Of a stretch of 64,000 bases of DNA, positions 55,701 through 61,989 are shown in pieces; positions within the stretch are counted from its first letter, which is position 1; each line of letters begins with the position of its first letter. A program made the translations under genes and the position numbers. Origin of the DNA: Actinernus sp. WN-2022. Lineage: Eukaryota > Cnidaria > Anthozoa > Actiniaria > Actinernidae. The notes beneath the pieces are model-generated. The model saw only the letters and a program-made list of their open reading frames with translations. It had not been told where the DNA came from and did no database searches. The stretch spans positions 76,660,861 to 76,724,860 of the forward strand of contig JAOWCC010000019.1 of assembly GCA_030867875.1 (NCBI GenBank). Reading direction: 5' to 3'.

Positions 55701-56873
55701 GGGCGCCGTGGACACAACAGACGAGCTCGACGGTGTCCTCGAAAGGTTCGGCCTGAGAAAGGCCACGAGAGTTTGTGCGTGGATCTTGCGCTTCACGCAG
55801 AATTCTCGACTCCAGAAGTACCAACGAAAAAGTGAACCGCTGACCACAGAGGGGCTGAACAAACAACATTGTTTCTGAATAAAGCGTGCCCAAGGTAGCT
55901 GGATCAGTGAAGAGGAATGACTACAGCTAAACCTACAGGGGAATGCCCAAGGGATACTTGAGTGCTGCGGTAGGCTGCAAGGGAGTACCCGATCTACTTA
56001 CCGGACACTCATCCATACACGGCGAAGCTAGTGCAAGAGGCCCACTGGCGTACCCTCCACGGGGGAGTCGGGCTGACTCTAGTATGACGCAAGTGCGCGA
56101 AAGGTACTGGGTACCGAGGCTGAGGCGACTCTCCAACCGAGTAATCAAGAGCCGTTACGGTTGCCGCCGGTTCCAGGCAAGTGCTCTGGCCAAACCTCCA
56201 CCTGGAAATCTACCCCGCGATCGTACGGAGGGTGAGCGCGCATTTCAAGTTGTTGGAATAGACTGCGCGGGGCCATTGATCTACCGCACCAAGACACGCA
56301 AAGAAGCCAAGGCATACATCGTGCTGTATGCTTGTAGATTGACAAGGGCCCTTTATCTGGAACTAACATCGACATTGGAAACCAAGGAATTTCTCGGAAG
56401 TCTCAAGCTGCTCATCGCCGCGCTTATTATTATTAGCTTCGCTCGGATCAGTATCAGAACTCGCTCCGCTCGTATCAACAAAACTCGCTCCGCTCGTATC
56501 GGAAAAGCACCTGTTCTGCAGACTATGGGGAGGGTTGATTTTGCAATCCAGATTTTAACAGTCGAGCCCAAATTGTTCCAGTGGTGAAAGGATTAATATT
56601 AAAAGGTGCTATCATCCATTTTATAATATAATATTTTTAATTATATTCTTTTTTACCTCGTACAAAGAGCCATTTTACATGGAAAAGCTGTCAATAAACC
56701 ATTTTATAATAATGTTGATAACTTTAATGATATTAGTATACCCTTGTCACTTACCAGTCCATTTGGCATCGTCTGCATACCCATATTAAGATACATGAAG
56801 TTCTCATTATATCCTGTTGGGTGATAGACTGCTAGAGATGGACTGATACTAAACAGGAAGCACTGACTATCTC
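37655..56873 (-). CDS. MEAK7: TLDc-domain protein, MEAK7/TLDC1-like, C-terminal three exons
   Basis: MEAK7 (TLDC1, KIAA1609) is a lysosome-associated TLDc protein reported to act in an alternative mTOR pathway in mammals; its role here is inferred from family. Exons on the minus strand: 56755-56873, 46420-46593, 37655-37765. Phases are compatible and the total reads 134 codons including stop. The sequence passes through DSQCFLFSISPSLAVY, NENFMYLN, QTMPNGL, GMGGQFDYFGLWLDDSFGPG, PCTTYGNPRLSA, DRLEVWGVG and ends HSEGLREPDPNE. TTYxxPxLSA, EVWxVG and HSEGLRE are characteristic of MEAK7 rather than OXR1 or NCOA7. Exons for the first half of TLDc and the N-terminal domain are not found between 56874 and 60617, so they lie beyond the window or this gene form lacks them. 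The 10.2-kb intron holds an array, a LINE, a minisatellite and a BEL/Pao element. Confidence 0.88.
37770..38680. other. MEAK7-like last intron, nothing recognised
   Basis: No coding exon, SINE or palindromic element could be supported here. A short AGCCCACTTCC/GGAAGTGGGCTA inverted pair occurs at 37930-38046. Confidence 0.4.
38690..38765. mobile_element. Half copy of the MITE at 45655-45822
   Basis: GACTACAATCTTGATCAAAT ... CCCCCATTTCAATTACGTTA matches the left arm of the element at 45655 (GATACAATCTCAATCAAATC ... CCCCATTTCAATG). The right arm is absent. Confidence 0.55.
38840..42142 (+). mobile_element. LINE (CR1/L2-like), ORF2 nearly full span but frame-broken
   Basis: Endonuclease start IGLTETKL near 39090 and GDFNLDLL near 39420, linker FQSINWEEVVSPSFDP near 39740, reverse transcriptase 40389-41198, C-terminal part 41204-41677, and a 3' tail AAATTTGTTGTTGTT ending at 42142. 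It shares linker and tail with the deleted LINE at 11877-14826, so the two are one family. ORF1 is not seen, so the copy is 5'-truncated near 38840 or less. Several stops separate the domains. Confidence 0.85.
40389..41198 (+). pseudogene. LINE reverse transcriptase domain
   Basis: An open run of 269 codons spanning most of the RT palm and fingers: LARVLPIYKKGSQTNPNNY, FLDFSKAFDTVNHS (first catalytic Asp) and FADDSN (catalytic Asp pair). The GVPQG-x-x-LGPLLF motif reads GVPQAQSLVLFF, a local frame slip and repair that would damage the fold. The remaining C-terminus continues in other frames (41204-41461, 41486-41677). Target-primed reverse transcription is the family function; this copy is inactive. 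Confidence 0.85.
42143..43750 (-). mobile_element. 5'-truncated LINE (jockey/CR1-like), opposite orientation
   Basis: The minus strand reads from about 43750 (FQQSLNEGVLPNDW) through the RT to a 3' end near 42143. It starts immediately where the LINE on the + strand ends, so the two lie tail to tail. The family differs from its neighbour (FADDCLLYR, KKGKTHDPSNYRPISL). Confidence 0.8.
42886..43692 (-). pseudogene. LINE reverse transcriptase, largely open frame
   Basis: A 268-codon open frame with all main RT blocks: VVPVFKKGKTHDPSNYRPI, FILDFSKAFDKVPH (catalytic Asp), SGVPQGTVLGPLLFLLFIN and RLFADDCLLYR (catalytic Asp pair), then NVNKCHTMSFS and YLGI. The catalytic residues look intact, so this is the best preserved RT in the window. 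A frame break near 42890 leads to a C-terminal part (SDLKWSEHNIAHVTTKAKQT) at 42914-42353. The endonuclease and ORF1 are missing. Confidence 0.85.
43755..44000. other. MEAK7-like intron, repeat debris
   Basis: Includes a GTCCAATCAGATGAAGC block and TCTGTCCCAGAGGG, as in MITE termini elsewhere. No complete element resolved. Confidence 0.35.
44004..44092. mobile_element. Small hairpin MITE (AATTAGGATGAA arms)
   Basis: TTGAATTGCTAATTAGGATG then AACCTTTTATA is complementary to TACATAAAGTTTCATCCTAA then TTAAGAATTCA, loop about 20 bp. Confidence 0.6.
44317..44469 (-). CDS. Unidentified 51-codon open exon with ATG and GTAAGT donor
   Basis: On the minus strand an ATG at 44469 opens 51 codons ending exactly at TAT|GTAAGT. 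The peptide (starting MLFEAAFCNARTEPALEGFG, later VVVYLDKVQDLEGDVTDMTA) is not low-complexity and does not look like a transposon protein. It lies in the MEAK7-like intron between 46420 and 37765. Its phase-0 end could join the terminal MEAK7 exon in frame, or it could begin a nested gene. I do not recognise the protein. Flanking sequence contains MITE-like palindromes, so spurious coding is possible. Confidence 0.4.
44645..44810. repeat. Two adjacent inverted repeats
   Basis: GTGTTTTATCAAGTCTAAAA then ATTC (44668) pairs with GAATTTTTAAACTTGATAAA then ACAC (44707). Next to it AAACACTTTTAATCATTC (44769) faces AATAGTGTTTT. Probably MITE remnants. Confidence 0.5.
45305..45415. mobile_element. 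MITE family 1, shortened copy
   Basis: CAATTGAAGGGCTGTGTGCA ... AGGAGAATTTAGCACACAAC then CCTTCGATTG. Relative to 216-357 about 35 bp of the right arm is deleted, so the hairpin is asymmetric. Confidence 0.8.
45655..45822. mobile_element. Palindromic MITE with purine/pyrimidine-rich arms
   Basis: TACAATCTCAATCAAATCTG ... CCTCCCCTACTCCCCATTTC faces GAAATGGGGGAAGGGGAGGA ... CAATTTGACCGAGATTGTA. A half copy is at 38690-38765. Confidence 0.7.
46087..46290 (+). mobile_element. SINE, diverged copy of 25596-25868
   Basis: GTAGAAGGTGCTGCCTTTGT ... TGCAAATGGTTAGACCTTCA ... GGATGTTAAATCATAGG matches the body. The tRNA head is decayed (CCAGTTAACTCGGTGGTTA) and the B-box is barely recognisable. Confidence 0.6.
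46420..46593 (-). CDS. MEAK7: MEAK7-like exon (GMGGQFDYFGLWLDDSFGPG)
   Basis: Acceptor TCATTTCAG, donor GTGAGT, 58 codons in phase 0. It carries the best conserved TLDc core: GMGG, YFGLWLD, GH, TTY and LEVWGVG. Confidence 0.93.
46900..47300. repeat. Two-copy direct repeat, 300 bp apart
   Basis: AGCCTATCTTATGTAATTTC then ACCCAACTAGAT (46914) recurs as AGCCTATCATATGTAATTTC then ATCCAACTAGAT (47216). Each is followed by a GCAAATGAAG ... GGGGGTTAAG block, so the unit is about 300 bp. Confidence 0.75.
47420..48775. repeat. 174-bp tandem array with ~750-bp higher-order period
   Basis: The landmark TTGCAAAACTGAGGGGGGAG then GGGTGG recurs near 47606, 47782, 47955, 48365 and 48538, with diverged forms near 48130 and 48712, a spacing of 173-176 bp. 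One interval is about 60 bp longer because it holds an extra block (CCATTGCCCTTTCCATTTTG then GCCGCAAAGCAT, 48190) that also starts the array at 47443. The distance between those two blocks is about 750 bp, so the array is two copies of [block + four 174-bp units]. It lies in the MEAK7-like intron. Confidence 0.85.
48834..48866. repeat. Direct repeat of 46746-46778
   Basis: ACTTTTCAAGGACTTATTTT then CTACAGTTTCA occurs at 46747 and 48835, at the borders of the array region and immediately before a LINE 3' end. It may mark a duplication that once enclosed the array. Confidence 0.55.
48870..50245 (-). mobile_element. Truncated LINE (RT C-terminal half), catalytic Asp lost
   Basis: Minus strand: GLTSKLRTISKS, VCGIPHGSTLGPLLFLLYIN, then RIFADNANIFYS, where the second Asp of FADD is Asn; then YLGIYLDEYLNWKSQI and LNYGSISWGNTYPTNL. 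A C-terminal piece NTRYAARKNFYPPK lies at 49400-49340 after a break. The 3' end is near 48870 (TCAAGTTCAAGTTTATTTC on the + strand). The 5' break at about 50245 coincides with the start of the 22-bp array. Same family as the LINE at 57280-59450. Confidence 0.8.
50247..52150. repeat. Minisatellite of a 22-bp unit, about 86 copies
   Basis: Each unit is GTTCMCAATAAACAAGTGAG plus two bases (GG or GA then T). Variants differ at one or two sites (TTCCC/TTCAC, GAGG/GTGG, GGTG/GATG). Three units carry a TCA insertion (GTCAGTTCCCAATA, near 50851, 50877, 51917). No frame of the unit contains a stop on the minus strand, so long open frames (up to 294 codons) of LVYWEHPHLFIGN type arise automatically and should not be read as genes. 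Five inverted units occur at 54071-54190. Confidence 0.95.
52155..52764. other. Sequence between the minisatellite and the BEL/Pao gag, perhaps LTR/leader
   Basis: By position this should hold the 5' LTR and leader of the BEL/Pao element, but no matching 3' LTR exists in the window to prove it. It includes a G9 run at 52563 and AGGGTAGCCTGCGAAACAGG at 52281. Confidence 0.3.
52765..53420 (+). pseudogene. BEL/Pao gag, N-terminal part, no ATG
   Basis: Open frame from a stop at 52762-52764 with no Met until well inside, so the start codon is lost or non-ATG. The first 150 residues are charged and helix-rich, probably coiled coil (KTEKEERAAAKAEAAKEEI), followed by the BEL-type gag motif KLPKLTITKFDGTYANWLAF near 53247-53306. 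The frame is lost around 53400. Gag forms the particle that packages element RNA. Confidence 0.8.
53760..54070 (+). pseudogene. BEL/Pao zinc knuckles and start of aspartic protease
   Basis: Two Cys/His clusters in the frame starting 53848: CYNCTGARHRAADC (CX2CX4HX4C-like knuckle) and CLSCRLRHHTSIC. They are followed about 30 residues later by CRSLLDT, the position of the protease active-site DTG. The Gly after Asp-Thr is replaced by minisatellite-encoded sequence from 54071 onward, so the catalytic triad is cut. Confidence 0.75.
54071..54190 (+). repeat. Five inverted units of the 22-bp minisatellite inside the BEL/Pao protease
   Basis: CTTGTTTATTGGGAACACCC recurs five times at 22-bp spacing. 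These are the reverse complement of the units in the 50247-52150 array. They directly follow the LLDT residues of the protease. Sequence on the far side (54190-54540) is not recognisably BEL-like until the RT. Confidence 0.92.
54543..55079 (+). pseudogene. BEL/Pao reverse transcriptase fragment
   Basis: Starts within the RT at RSRFHPVLITGDLQKAFLQV, with the first catalytic Asp in GDLQKAFLQV; FTRALFGLAPSPFLL follows, then the catalytic YVDDLITG. The N-terminal RT fingers are absent and the frame ends at a TAG (55077-55079) after LLGLA. Further family-typical sequence (IYDPLGFASPVTL) follows in another frame at 55165-55205. Confidence 0.85.
55310..55878 (+). pseudogene. BEL/Pao RNase H and connector
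   Basis: LHCWLDSSVALHWIRG carries the RNase H Asp; WRHVGTAENPADLGSRGG is the conserved motif near the end of the domain. Both are in the frame starting near 55336. The upstream RNase H part is in a different frame (about 55230-55340). Confidence 0.8.
55943..56420 (+). pseudogene. BEL/Pao integrase, truncated, one zinc Cys missing
   Basis: REG RYW-type motif RERYWVPRLRRLSNRVIK precedes SRYGCRRFQ, where the usual CxxC zinc pair keeps only one Cys. VGIDCAGPLIY holds the first catalytic Asp, then ARTRALYLEL-like TRALYLELTSTLETKEFL. The domain stops at about 56415, before the remaining catalytic Asp and Glu, where unrelated sequence with TCGCTCCGCTCGTATC repeats begins. Confidence 0.8.
56418..56520. 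repeat. CTCGCTCCGCTCGTATC repeats at the broken BEL/Pao end
   Basis: AACTCGCTCCGCTCGTATCA occurs at 56459 and again at 56483, with a related CTTCGCTCGGATCAG at 56439. This marks the 3' breakpoint of the retroelement. Confidence 0.7.
56755..56873 (-). CDS. MEAK7: MEAK7-like exon (DSQCFLFSISPSLAVY)
   Basis: Acceptor TTATTTCAG, donor GTAAGT. It begins with two bases of a split Gly codon and reads GDSQCFLFS...QTMPNGL. This is the central TLDc strand region (F-L-F-S ... N-x-x-Y-L-N ... Q-T-x-P-N-G-L). Confidence 0.9.
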
Positions 56874-57279
56874 CTGAAATAACAAACAGAACAATCGTTA
56901 CATACATGTACTGCAATATTCATCACTTTAATATTTGCCTTGTAATTCTTTTTATAATTTCCTCACGTCGAGGCAGCTATAAATTATAATTCCAGTGAAA
57001 AATAATAATATTTTAGGTGTTTCTTGGAAAAGTATGACTTTGTTTGTAAATCATAGGCAGCATTTATCTAGGGTTTTTTGTTTGGGGGAGAAGTTTCGAG
57101 TGGGCGAAGCCCATGAGCACTCAAGGGGGGTCCGGGATGCCCCCCCAGAAAATGTTTTGAAATGGATGTGCTGAGATGCAATCTGGTGCATTTTGATACA
57201 CAACATTGAGATATTTTCACAGTAGTATTTTATATTGTTTGTTAGTCAGGTAATGATCACAACGTTTTTTTTTGGGGGA

Positions 57280-59450
57280 GTTCAAGTTCAATTTATTCAC
57301 ACTTGTTTATAGGTTACAATTACTGTTTGAATATAACAAGCCATAAGAAAAAGGAAAAATAAATAGTAGATAATAATTACAATCTTTAGATGATAGAGTG
57401 TAGTGGTCAAAGGAGCAAAAGCTTTTGAGTTAACCACTACCATGTTGAAGTTAATGAGGGCAGGAATAAATAAACGATTAGGCTTGATTGTAAAAAGTTT
57501 GACTGTTGGTTATAATGAGAGAAGAGGAAGAAAATAAAGGCTGTTTACAAACTAAGTTTTGATATATGGTAATTTTACAATACAGAATAATGTAGACATT
57601 TACAGTAAATAGTTATAAATAATAATTGATATATACATACATGTATATTATAGATGCAGCTAACATTTTATATCTGGCTTCCAAGGAGGAAGAGCTTAAT
57701 ATTTTGTTTTTTTAAACTGTTATGAGGCAAACATTTTATCTCGATTGGTACTGTTTCCCATATTTTTGATGACATTACTTTAAATCTTGTAAGACCAGCC
57801 TCAAGATCAACAAATTATGGACTGTATAGGTTTTGGTTAGAGTACCTAGTGTTATAATTGTGAACTTCAGAGGCATACAGAACCAAGTCAGAAAAAGTAG
57901 TAGGGATTTCCATTGTGATATACTTGATTTTATGTATCTGGTACAAGGGAAGATATTTTAAGATTAAACACATTATCAAGTTTAAGGATTTCTAGAAGTT
58001 TAAAGTAAGGAGCAGCACTCTCTCCGTTATGTGCAAATAAGATACAACAGAGGCATTTATTTTGTTTCACTTTAATTTTTCCAGTCTGGATTGGCAGGCA
58101 GTTCCCCAGCTCATTAGACCATAATTTAAATAGGAATACACAAGAGTGTAGTAGAGCTGTTTTAATGTGTTTATTGAAACAAAATGTCTTAACTTATGAA
58201 GAATCCCTGTATTTTTTGCCAATTTATCACTGAGATGTTTAAGCTGTGCATCCCACTGTAGATATTGGTCAATAAAAACACCTACTAGTAGATATTTAAT
58301 TTGAGTTTTTGGTCTAAATTACAAGCTGTTTATATTCTTATCATAGAATTGTTTCTGGGTGTAGTTATTAGCATATAATTGGTCTTCTTAAAGTTAATTG
58401 ATAGTGTATTGGCAGAACAATAATTCAATACATTCTTAAGTTTACTATTAACTACTGTTTCAAGGTCGTCAAGGTTATTTGAAGAATAGAACATATTTGT
58501 ATCATCAGCAAAAATTCTAAATGCTAATTTCTTGGAGGAGTTTGGGAGATCATTAATGTAGAGAAGGAAAAGCAAGGGTCCAAGAGTGGGTCTAAAGGGA
58601 TACCACATTTGGTTTTCAGGGTAGATTCTGTCTCACCAATTTTGACGTATTAATTGTTTACGATCACTTACATAGCTAGATAACCATGTGAGGGGTAGCC
58701 CTTGTATTCCATACTTGTTAATTTTTGCCAAAAGAATATCATGATTATTTCTATCAAAAGCTTTAGAAGAGTCCAGAAATATTCTACGAGTTATCTGCCA
58801 TTTTCATCTATGGTGGTTTTTAGGTTCTCTATGGTTTCTAAGATAGCATACTCTGTTGAGTATCCTCTTCTAAAGCCAAATTGGAAGTTAAAAAGTATGT
58901 TTTGTTTATCAAGGAAGAATATAAGTTGATTGTAGATAAGCCGTTCCAAATATATACCTTACTAAAGGGAGAAATTATTGCTATAGGTCTGTATAGTTTC
59001 CTACATGTAGCTGATCAGTTACGCTGCCATTCTTAAATATAGGATTACTCTTGATATTTTAAAGGCTTCAAGGACTGTCCCTGTTATAATTGATTCATTA
59101 TAAATCTTTGTGAATGGTATTGACAAGGGTCCACTGGCAAGTTTAATAAGCTTGTTTGGTATATTAATGTATGCCTTATTTTCATTTAGGTTGTCAAATA
59201 GTGTATATAAAGACTTGTAGTTCACTTATTGGGGCTAAATAAAAGCTATTTTGCAGAAAAGGATTTGTGAAGTGCCATCAGTTTTAATTATCTTTGCTAG
59301 AGAACTACCTAGTGAACTACCTACTAGATTAACAAAGTGAATATCAGTTTGATTAGTGAATGTCTTGTTATTTTGCACAATTCTTGTGGGGTAGGGCTGG
59401 CCGAATGGTTTTACGTTTAATAAGGGTACCAATGTCGAGCTTCCAGGTAT
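57280..59450 (-). mobile_element. LINE (same family as 48870-50245), frame-broken
   Basis: The + strand starts TTCAAGTTCAATTTATTCAC at the LINE 3' end. The minus strand then gives RIFADDTNMFYSSNN (58540-58495, catalytic FADD intact), LGPLLFLLYINDLPNSS, a SSKAFDRNNHDI-like block near 58770-58735, and upstream linker at 59225-59019. It lies in the first visible MEAK7-like intron. Confidence 0.8.
58330..58608 (-). pseudogene. LINE reverse transcriptase palm fragment
   Basis: A 92-codon open piece with TLGPLLFLLYINDLPN, RIFADDTNMF and NFKKTNYMLITTP. The preceding GVPQG block is lost to a frame break at about 58600. Corresponds to the RT of the 48870-50245 LINE, but with FADD rather than FADN. 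Confidence 0.75.
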
Positions 59451-59454
59451 ATTT

Positions 59455-59700
59455 AACAATTATTGGTGAGGTAAATATCCACCACTATTCACCAACTCTG
59501 ACAGAGGTGAATAATTGTTTTAGTATATACCACACTCCAGGTGAATAGCCAGCACCAAATAGTTATTTTATTTTCTGTCAAATGGGCAAAAACTCACACA
59601 AGATGATCGCTGCTTTGCTCGGAGGTCATATTTACTGTTTCAGTAGCCAATCAGAGCACACAAAAAGTGATATTCACTGGTGTGGTATATACTAATTGAG
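59455..59700. mobile_element. MITE with TATATACCACAC-type arms
   Basis: ATTGTTTTAGTATATACCAC then ACTCCAGGTGAATA (59513) faces TGATATTCACTGGTGTGGTA then TATACTAATTG (59665). An additional GTGAGGTAAATATCCACCAC arm lies at 59465. It contains an AGCCAATCAGAGCACAC block. Confidence 0.65.
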
Positions 59701-59704
59701 GTTG

Positions 59705-60610
59705 TCCTTAAAGTTAGAAAATTGTTTACGGTAGTAGTCTTTCTTCTTCTTGTGAGCATATTTGCATTTGTATTTATTAATTTTTTGTGGGTCTTTGCTC
59801 AGATAATATGTGGGGTACATTTTTTGTTATTTAAGAGGGCATCCATGTGAAAACCATGCACCCTGAAAAAATGAGTCTACATGGTACATCTCAGATTTTG
59901 TTCATATTTTGCACATATGTTACTATTGGCCTGGCATTATACTTGGTAGAATATTTTGGAAAAATTCCAAAAACTGTAAGAGATATGGGGGTCAGTACGA
60001 ACTGCCTCGGTTTGAGGGGTATTTCCACTATGTATTTTTAGTCATGTTTACAGAATATTTTTGAACAAACCATATAAGCTATATACACAAAACGTTTCTA
60101 CAGCATAAACACGACCAATTGCAATTTAATTATGATATAAGTGCCAATAAATATTCAGTATTCAAGGAGTAAGGCTTTCATGTACAAGTGACTTCCGAAA
60201 TTATTTTTCAAAAAGTCAAATTTTAGGGTAAAATGACATTCGAATACTATCGATGCGGCGAAATTGTAGAAGATGAGAGAGTTATTATTTTGTAGATCAG
60301 TCATTTGGAAATACAACTGGGGACTAAAAAGTTTGTAAAGTTTATTCAGCTTAGGAGCAGTGAGGCCAAAGTAACATACTCCCAACGCCCGGGTCCAACG
60401 TAAATAAACAATCAACGCCAGATGCAATCTGTATCGTGTGCAGAATAACGGGACAAATAACGGACAGGAATGAGAAACATAGCCCTAAAATAACTGGGTG
60501 ATAAATTTATTTGTCACTAATGCCTATGGTTTTGCAATAAACAACAACTAATTAACAATCAACTTCAAAATAAGAGAAATTAGTAATACGAAGGATGAAT
60601 CAGCGATAAA
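59705..60610. other. MEAK7-like intron, nothing recognised
   Basis: Searched on the minus strand for the missing first half of TLDc (a VFGGF / W-x-x-x-P-x-F-x-G pattern) without success. No repeat borders found. Confidence 0.45.
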
Positions 60611-60617
60611 TGCATAC

Positions 60618-60760
60618 CTGATTCTAGCCTTATTTGTGCTCTCCTCCCCAGCTCTGTCATGGTCTCGAAGCCACAACTTACGATAATTATCTTCTTGTCG
60701 ATTTTACACAGAACATTTACCCATTATAGTTTAAACAGATGGCTTTGTAGCATCCGCCAT
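60618..60760 (-). CDS. Candidate first exon (MTELGRRAQIRLES), possible alternative start of the MEAK7-like gene
   Basis: On the minus strand, ATG at 60660-60658 in the context GAGACCATGA opens a frame MTELGRRAQIRLES that ends with one base of a Gly codon at a GTATGC donor (exon end 60618). The MEAK7-like exon at 56873 begins with the two bases needed to complete that codon, so the two can be joined in frame. The peptide does not resemble the MEAK7 N-terminus I know, so this may be an alternative promoter giving a short TLDc product, or a different gene. An upstream ATGGCGG starts a 9-codon ORF that ends before this ATG. Phase agreement alone has a one-in-three chance of being accidental. Confidence 0.4.
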
Positions 60761-60764
60761 TTTA
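60752..60764 (-). promoter_or_regulatory. YY1-like AAAATGGCGGATG motif, probable promoter/5' UTR element
   Basis: The minus strand reads AAAATGGCGGATG. Motifs of the AAnATGGCGG type, oriented with transcription, are a hallmark of YY1-bound TSS-proximal sequence in animal genes. It lies about 100 nt upstream of the candidate ATG at 60660 on the same strand, which supports a minus-strand transcription start near 60765-60780. No CpG-island extent was measured. Confidence 0.45.
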
Positions 60765-60769
60765 TTTAG

Positions 60770-61300
60770 GACTAGAACCCAGTCTGCTGTTGTGCACCAC
60801 AGGTAGCCCGAACACATATGTGTACATTCCATGTGGAATATTGGAAGAAAAAACTCGACCGTTGAATCAGCCTTTCCTTTCTTGTCTATTTATATATATA
60901 TATATATTGCTGATCAGATCCCTACACGCTAGGAGATCCGGTGTTTTATCATTTCGTCTGTGGTGCCCAACATATATACCAGAGTGGGTAATTTATATTG
61001 AAATATTTATGAATCTCATGAAACAGAACTGAAAATAATCATAATGCACTACTTAATACATCTACATAATTTTGTTTGCACAACTTTATTTTTTTCAAGC
61101 TGATTATAGGTTAAAATTACCCATGATGCACCTGATATATGTAACTGTTATGGGGTCAAATGTTTGCATACATTCATACACAAGGTCACAACAATGAATT
61201 ATAAATGATTTCTAACATCCCGTGCATATATCCTGTATATTCACACGACCCACATACGGCCATCCCAATAAAATGTTCCGTTTCCAATCGCCAGACCGAC
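60770..61300. other. Sequence upstream of the putative minus-strand promoter
   Basis: Contains a (TA)n run at 60892-60906 and TTTGTTTGCACAAC at 61072. No gene recognised. Confidence 0.4.
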
Positions 61301-61310
61301 CCAATTTTTT

Positions 61311-61583
61311 TTGGAAAAGTTAACAAAAATACAAAGCTTGACATTGACCCAATTTTTGGGAAAAGTTTTAAAAAAAATATTGAAGAACATACTTTCAAGT
61401 ACACCTCTTTTCCTAGCTATCTACGTATTTGCATTTTATTGGGATGGCCAAATCAGCTGTGTCGGTGCCGAACTGGAGCGCAGTGCCATCCTGGAAAGCG
61501 AAGTTCAGAAATGTCTGACGTATGTTGCTATTGCTACAAACTATCTTAGAAAAGGGTTCAGAAAACATCTGGGTGAACGATGA
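61311..61583 (+). CDS. Possible coding exon or gene fragment (90-codon frame), unrecognised
   Basis: The C-terminal part of this frame (CVGAELERSAILESEVQKCL then TYVAIATNYLRKGFRKHL) has charged/hydrophobic spacing like a real helical protein, whereas the first part (KILKNILSSTPL) looks like translated AT-rich sequence. An AAATCAG acceptor-like site precedes CTGTGTCGG near 61459, but the polypyrimidine tract is poor. It could be a terminal exon, a decayed gene piece, or chance. No family was recognised. Confidence 0.2.
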   Translation: MEKLTKIQSLTLTQFLGKVLKKILKNILSSTPLFLAIYVFAFYWDGQISCVGAELERSAILESEVQKCLTYVAIATNYLRKGFRKHLGER

Positions 61584-61665
61584 AACATATTGTGTGGATC
61601 GTGACAGACTTTATCCAGACCTGAATTACGCTGGATTTACATATACATGTATGTGCGGGGCGCTT

Positions 61666-61726
61666 GTTCAGACATAGCCTCCTCCGCAGGCATCTCATCT
61701 GCCTGCGGAGGAGGCTAGTTCAGACA
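61666..61726. mobile_element. 43-bp perfect hairpin insertion with 9-bp target duplication
   Basis: 61675-61692 (TAGCCTCCTCCGCAGGCA) is perfectly complementary to 61700-61717, with the 7-bp loop TCTCATC. The hairpin is flanked on both sides by GTTCAGACA (61666-61674, 61718-61726). An exact 9-bp direct repeat around a perfect palindrome is the signature of a transposed element, here only 43 bp long. Confidence 0.8.
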
Positions 61727-61901
61727 CACGGTAAGCCACGCAGTTTACAAGCATGAGTAGTTATGTTAGTTATCTTCCCATTAATGCGGCTGACCAACAA
61801 GCACTGAGGGTGGTCACTGCCAGATATTTGTTTAACGTCCAAAGTGGTTCCTTAGCGTCCTGTGATACACAGCTGCTGATGAATACGAGCGTCGTGAGAT
61901 G

Positions 61902-61983
61902 CAATCTCGTTCCCAGAGCCCGCGATCATTTGACCAGCGCCAAGATACTGGCCAAAAGATCGCGGGTTATGAGAACGAGATTG
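61902..61983. mobile_element. Hairpin MITE (CAATCTCGTTC ends)
   Basis: CAATCTCGTTCCCAGAGCCC then GCGATC pairs with GATCGCGGGTTATGAGAACG then AGATTG (three mismatches), loop about 31 bp with CAGCGCC/TGGCC symmetry. The long + strand frame through 61753-62511 crosses it and is probably not a gene. Confidence 0.7.
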
Positions 61984-61989
61984 CGTGAG

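Larger units (their letters stand above)
52765..56420 (+). mobile_element. Decayed BEL/Pao LTR retrotransposon (gag, protease, RT, RNase H, partial integrase)
   Basis: Domain order gag - zinc knuckle - protease - RT - RNase H - integrase on the + strand is that of BEL/Pao elements, an order shared with other LTR retroelements; the gag motif KLPKLTITKFDGTYANWLAF and the RNase H motif DSSVALHW are BEL-specific in my reading. The reading frame changes at least five times, the protease is interrupted by minisatellite units, the RT N-terminus is missing and the integrase stops at about 56415. No LTR pair was found. Inactive. Its GC content is clearly higher than its surroundings, consistent with a separate origin of the DNA. 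Confidence 0.88.

Noticed and set aside
55169..55893. Minus-strand frames of 100-136 codons opposite the BEL/Pao RNase H
   Set aside because: Antisense shadows of the GC-rich pol sequence; the recognisable motifs (DSSVALHW, NPADLGSRGG) are on the + strand.
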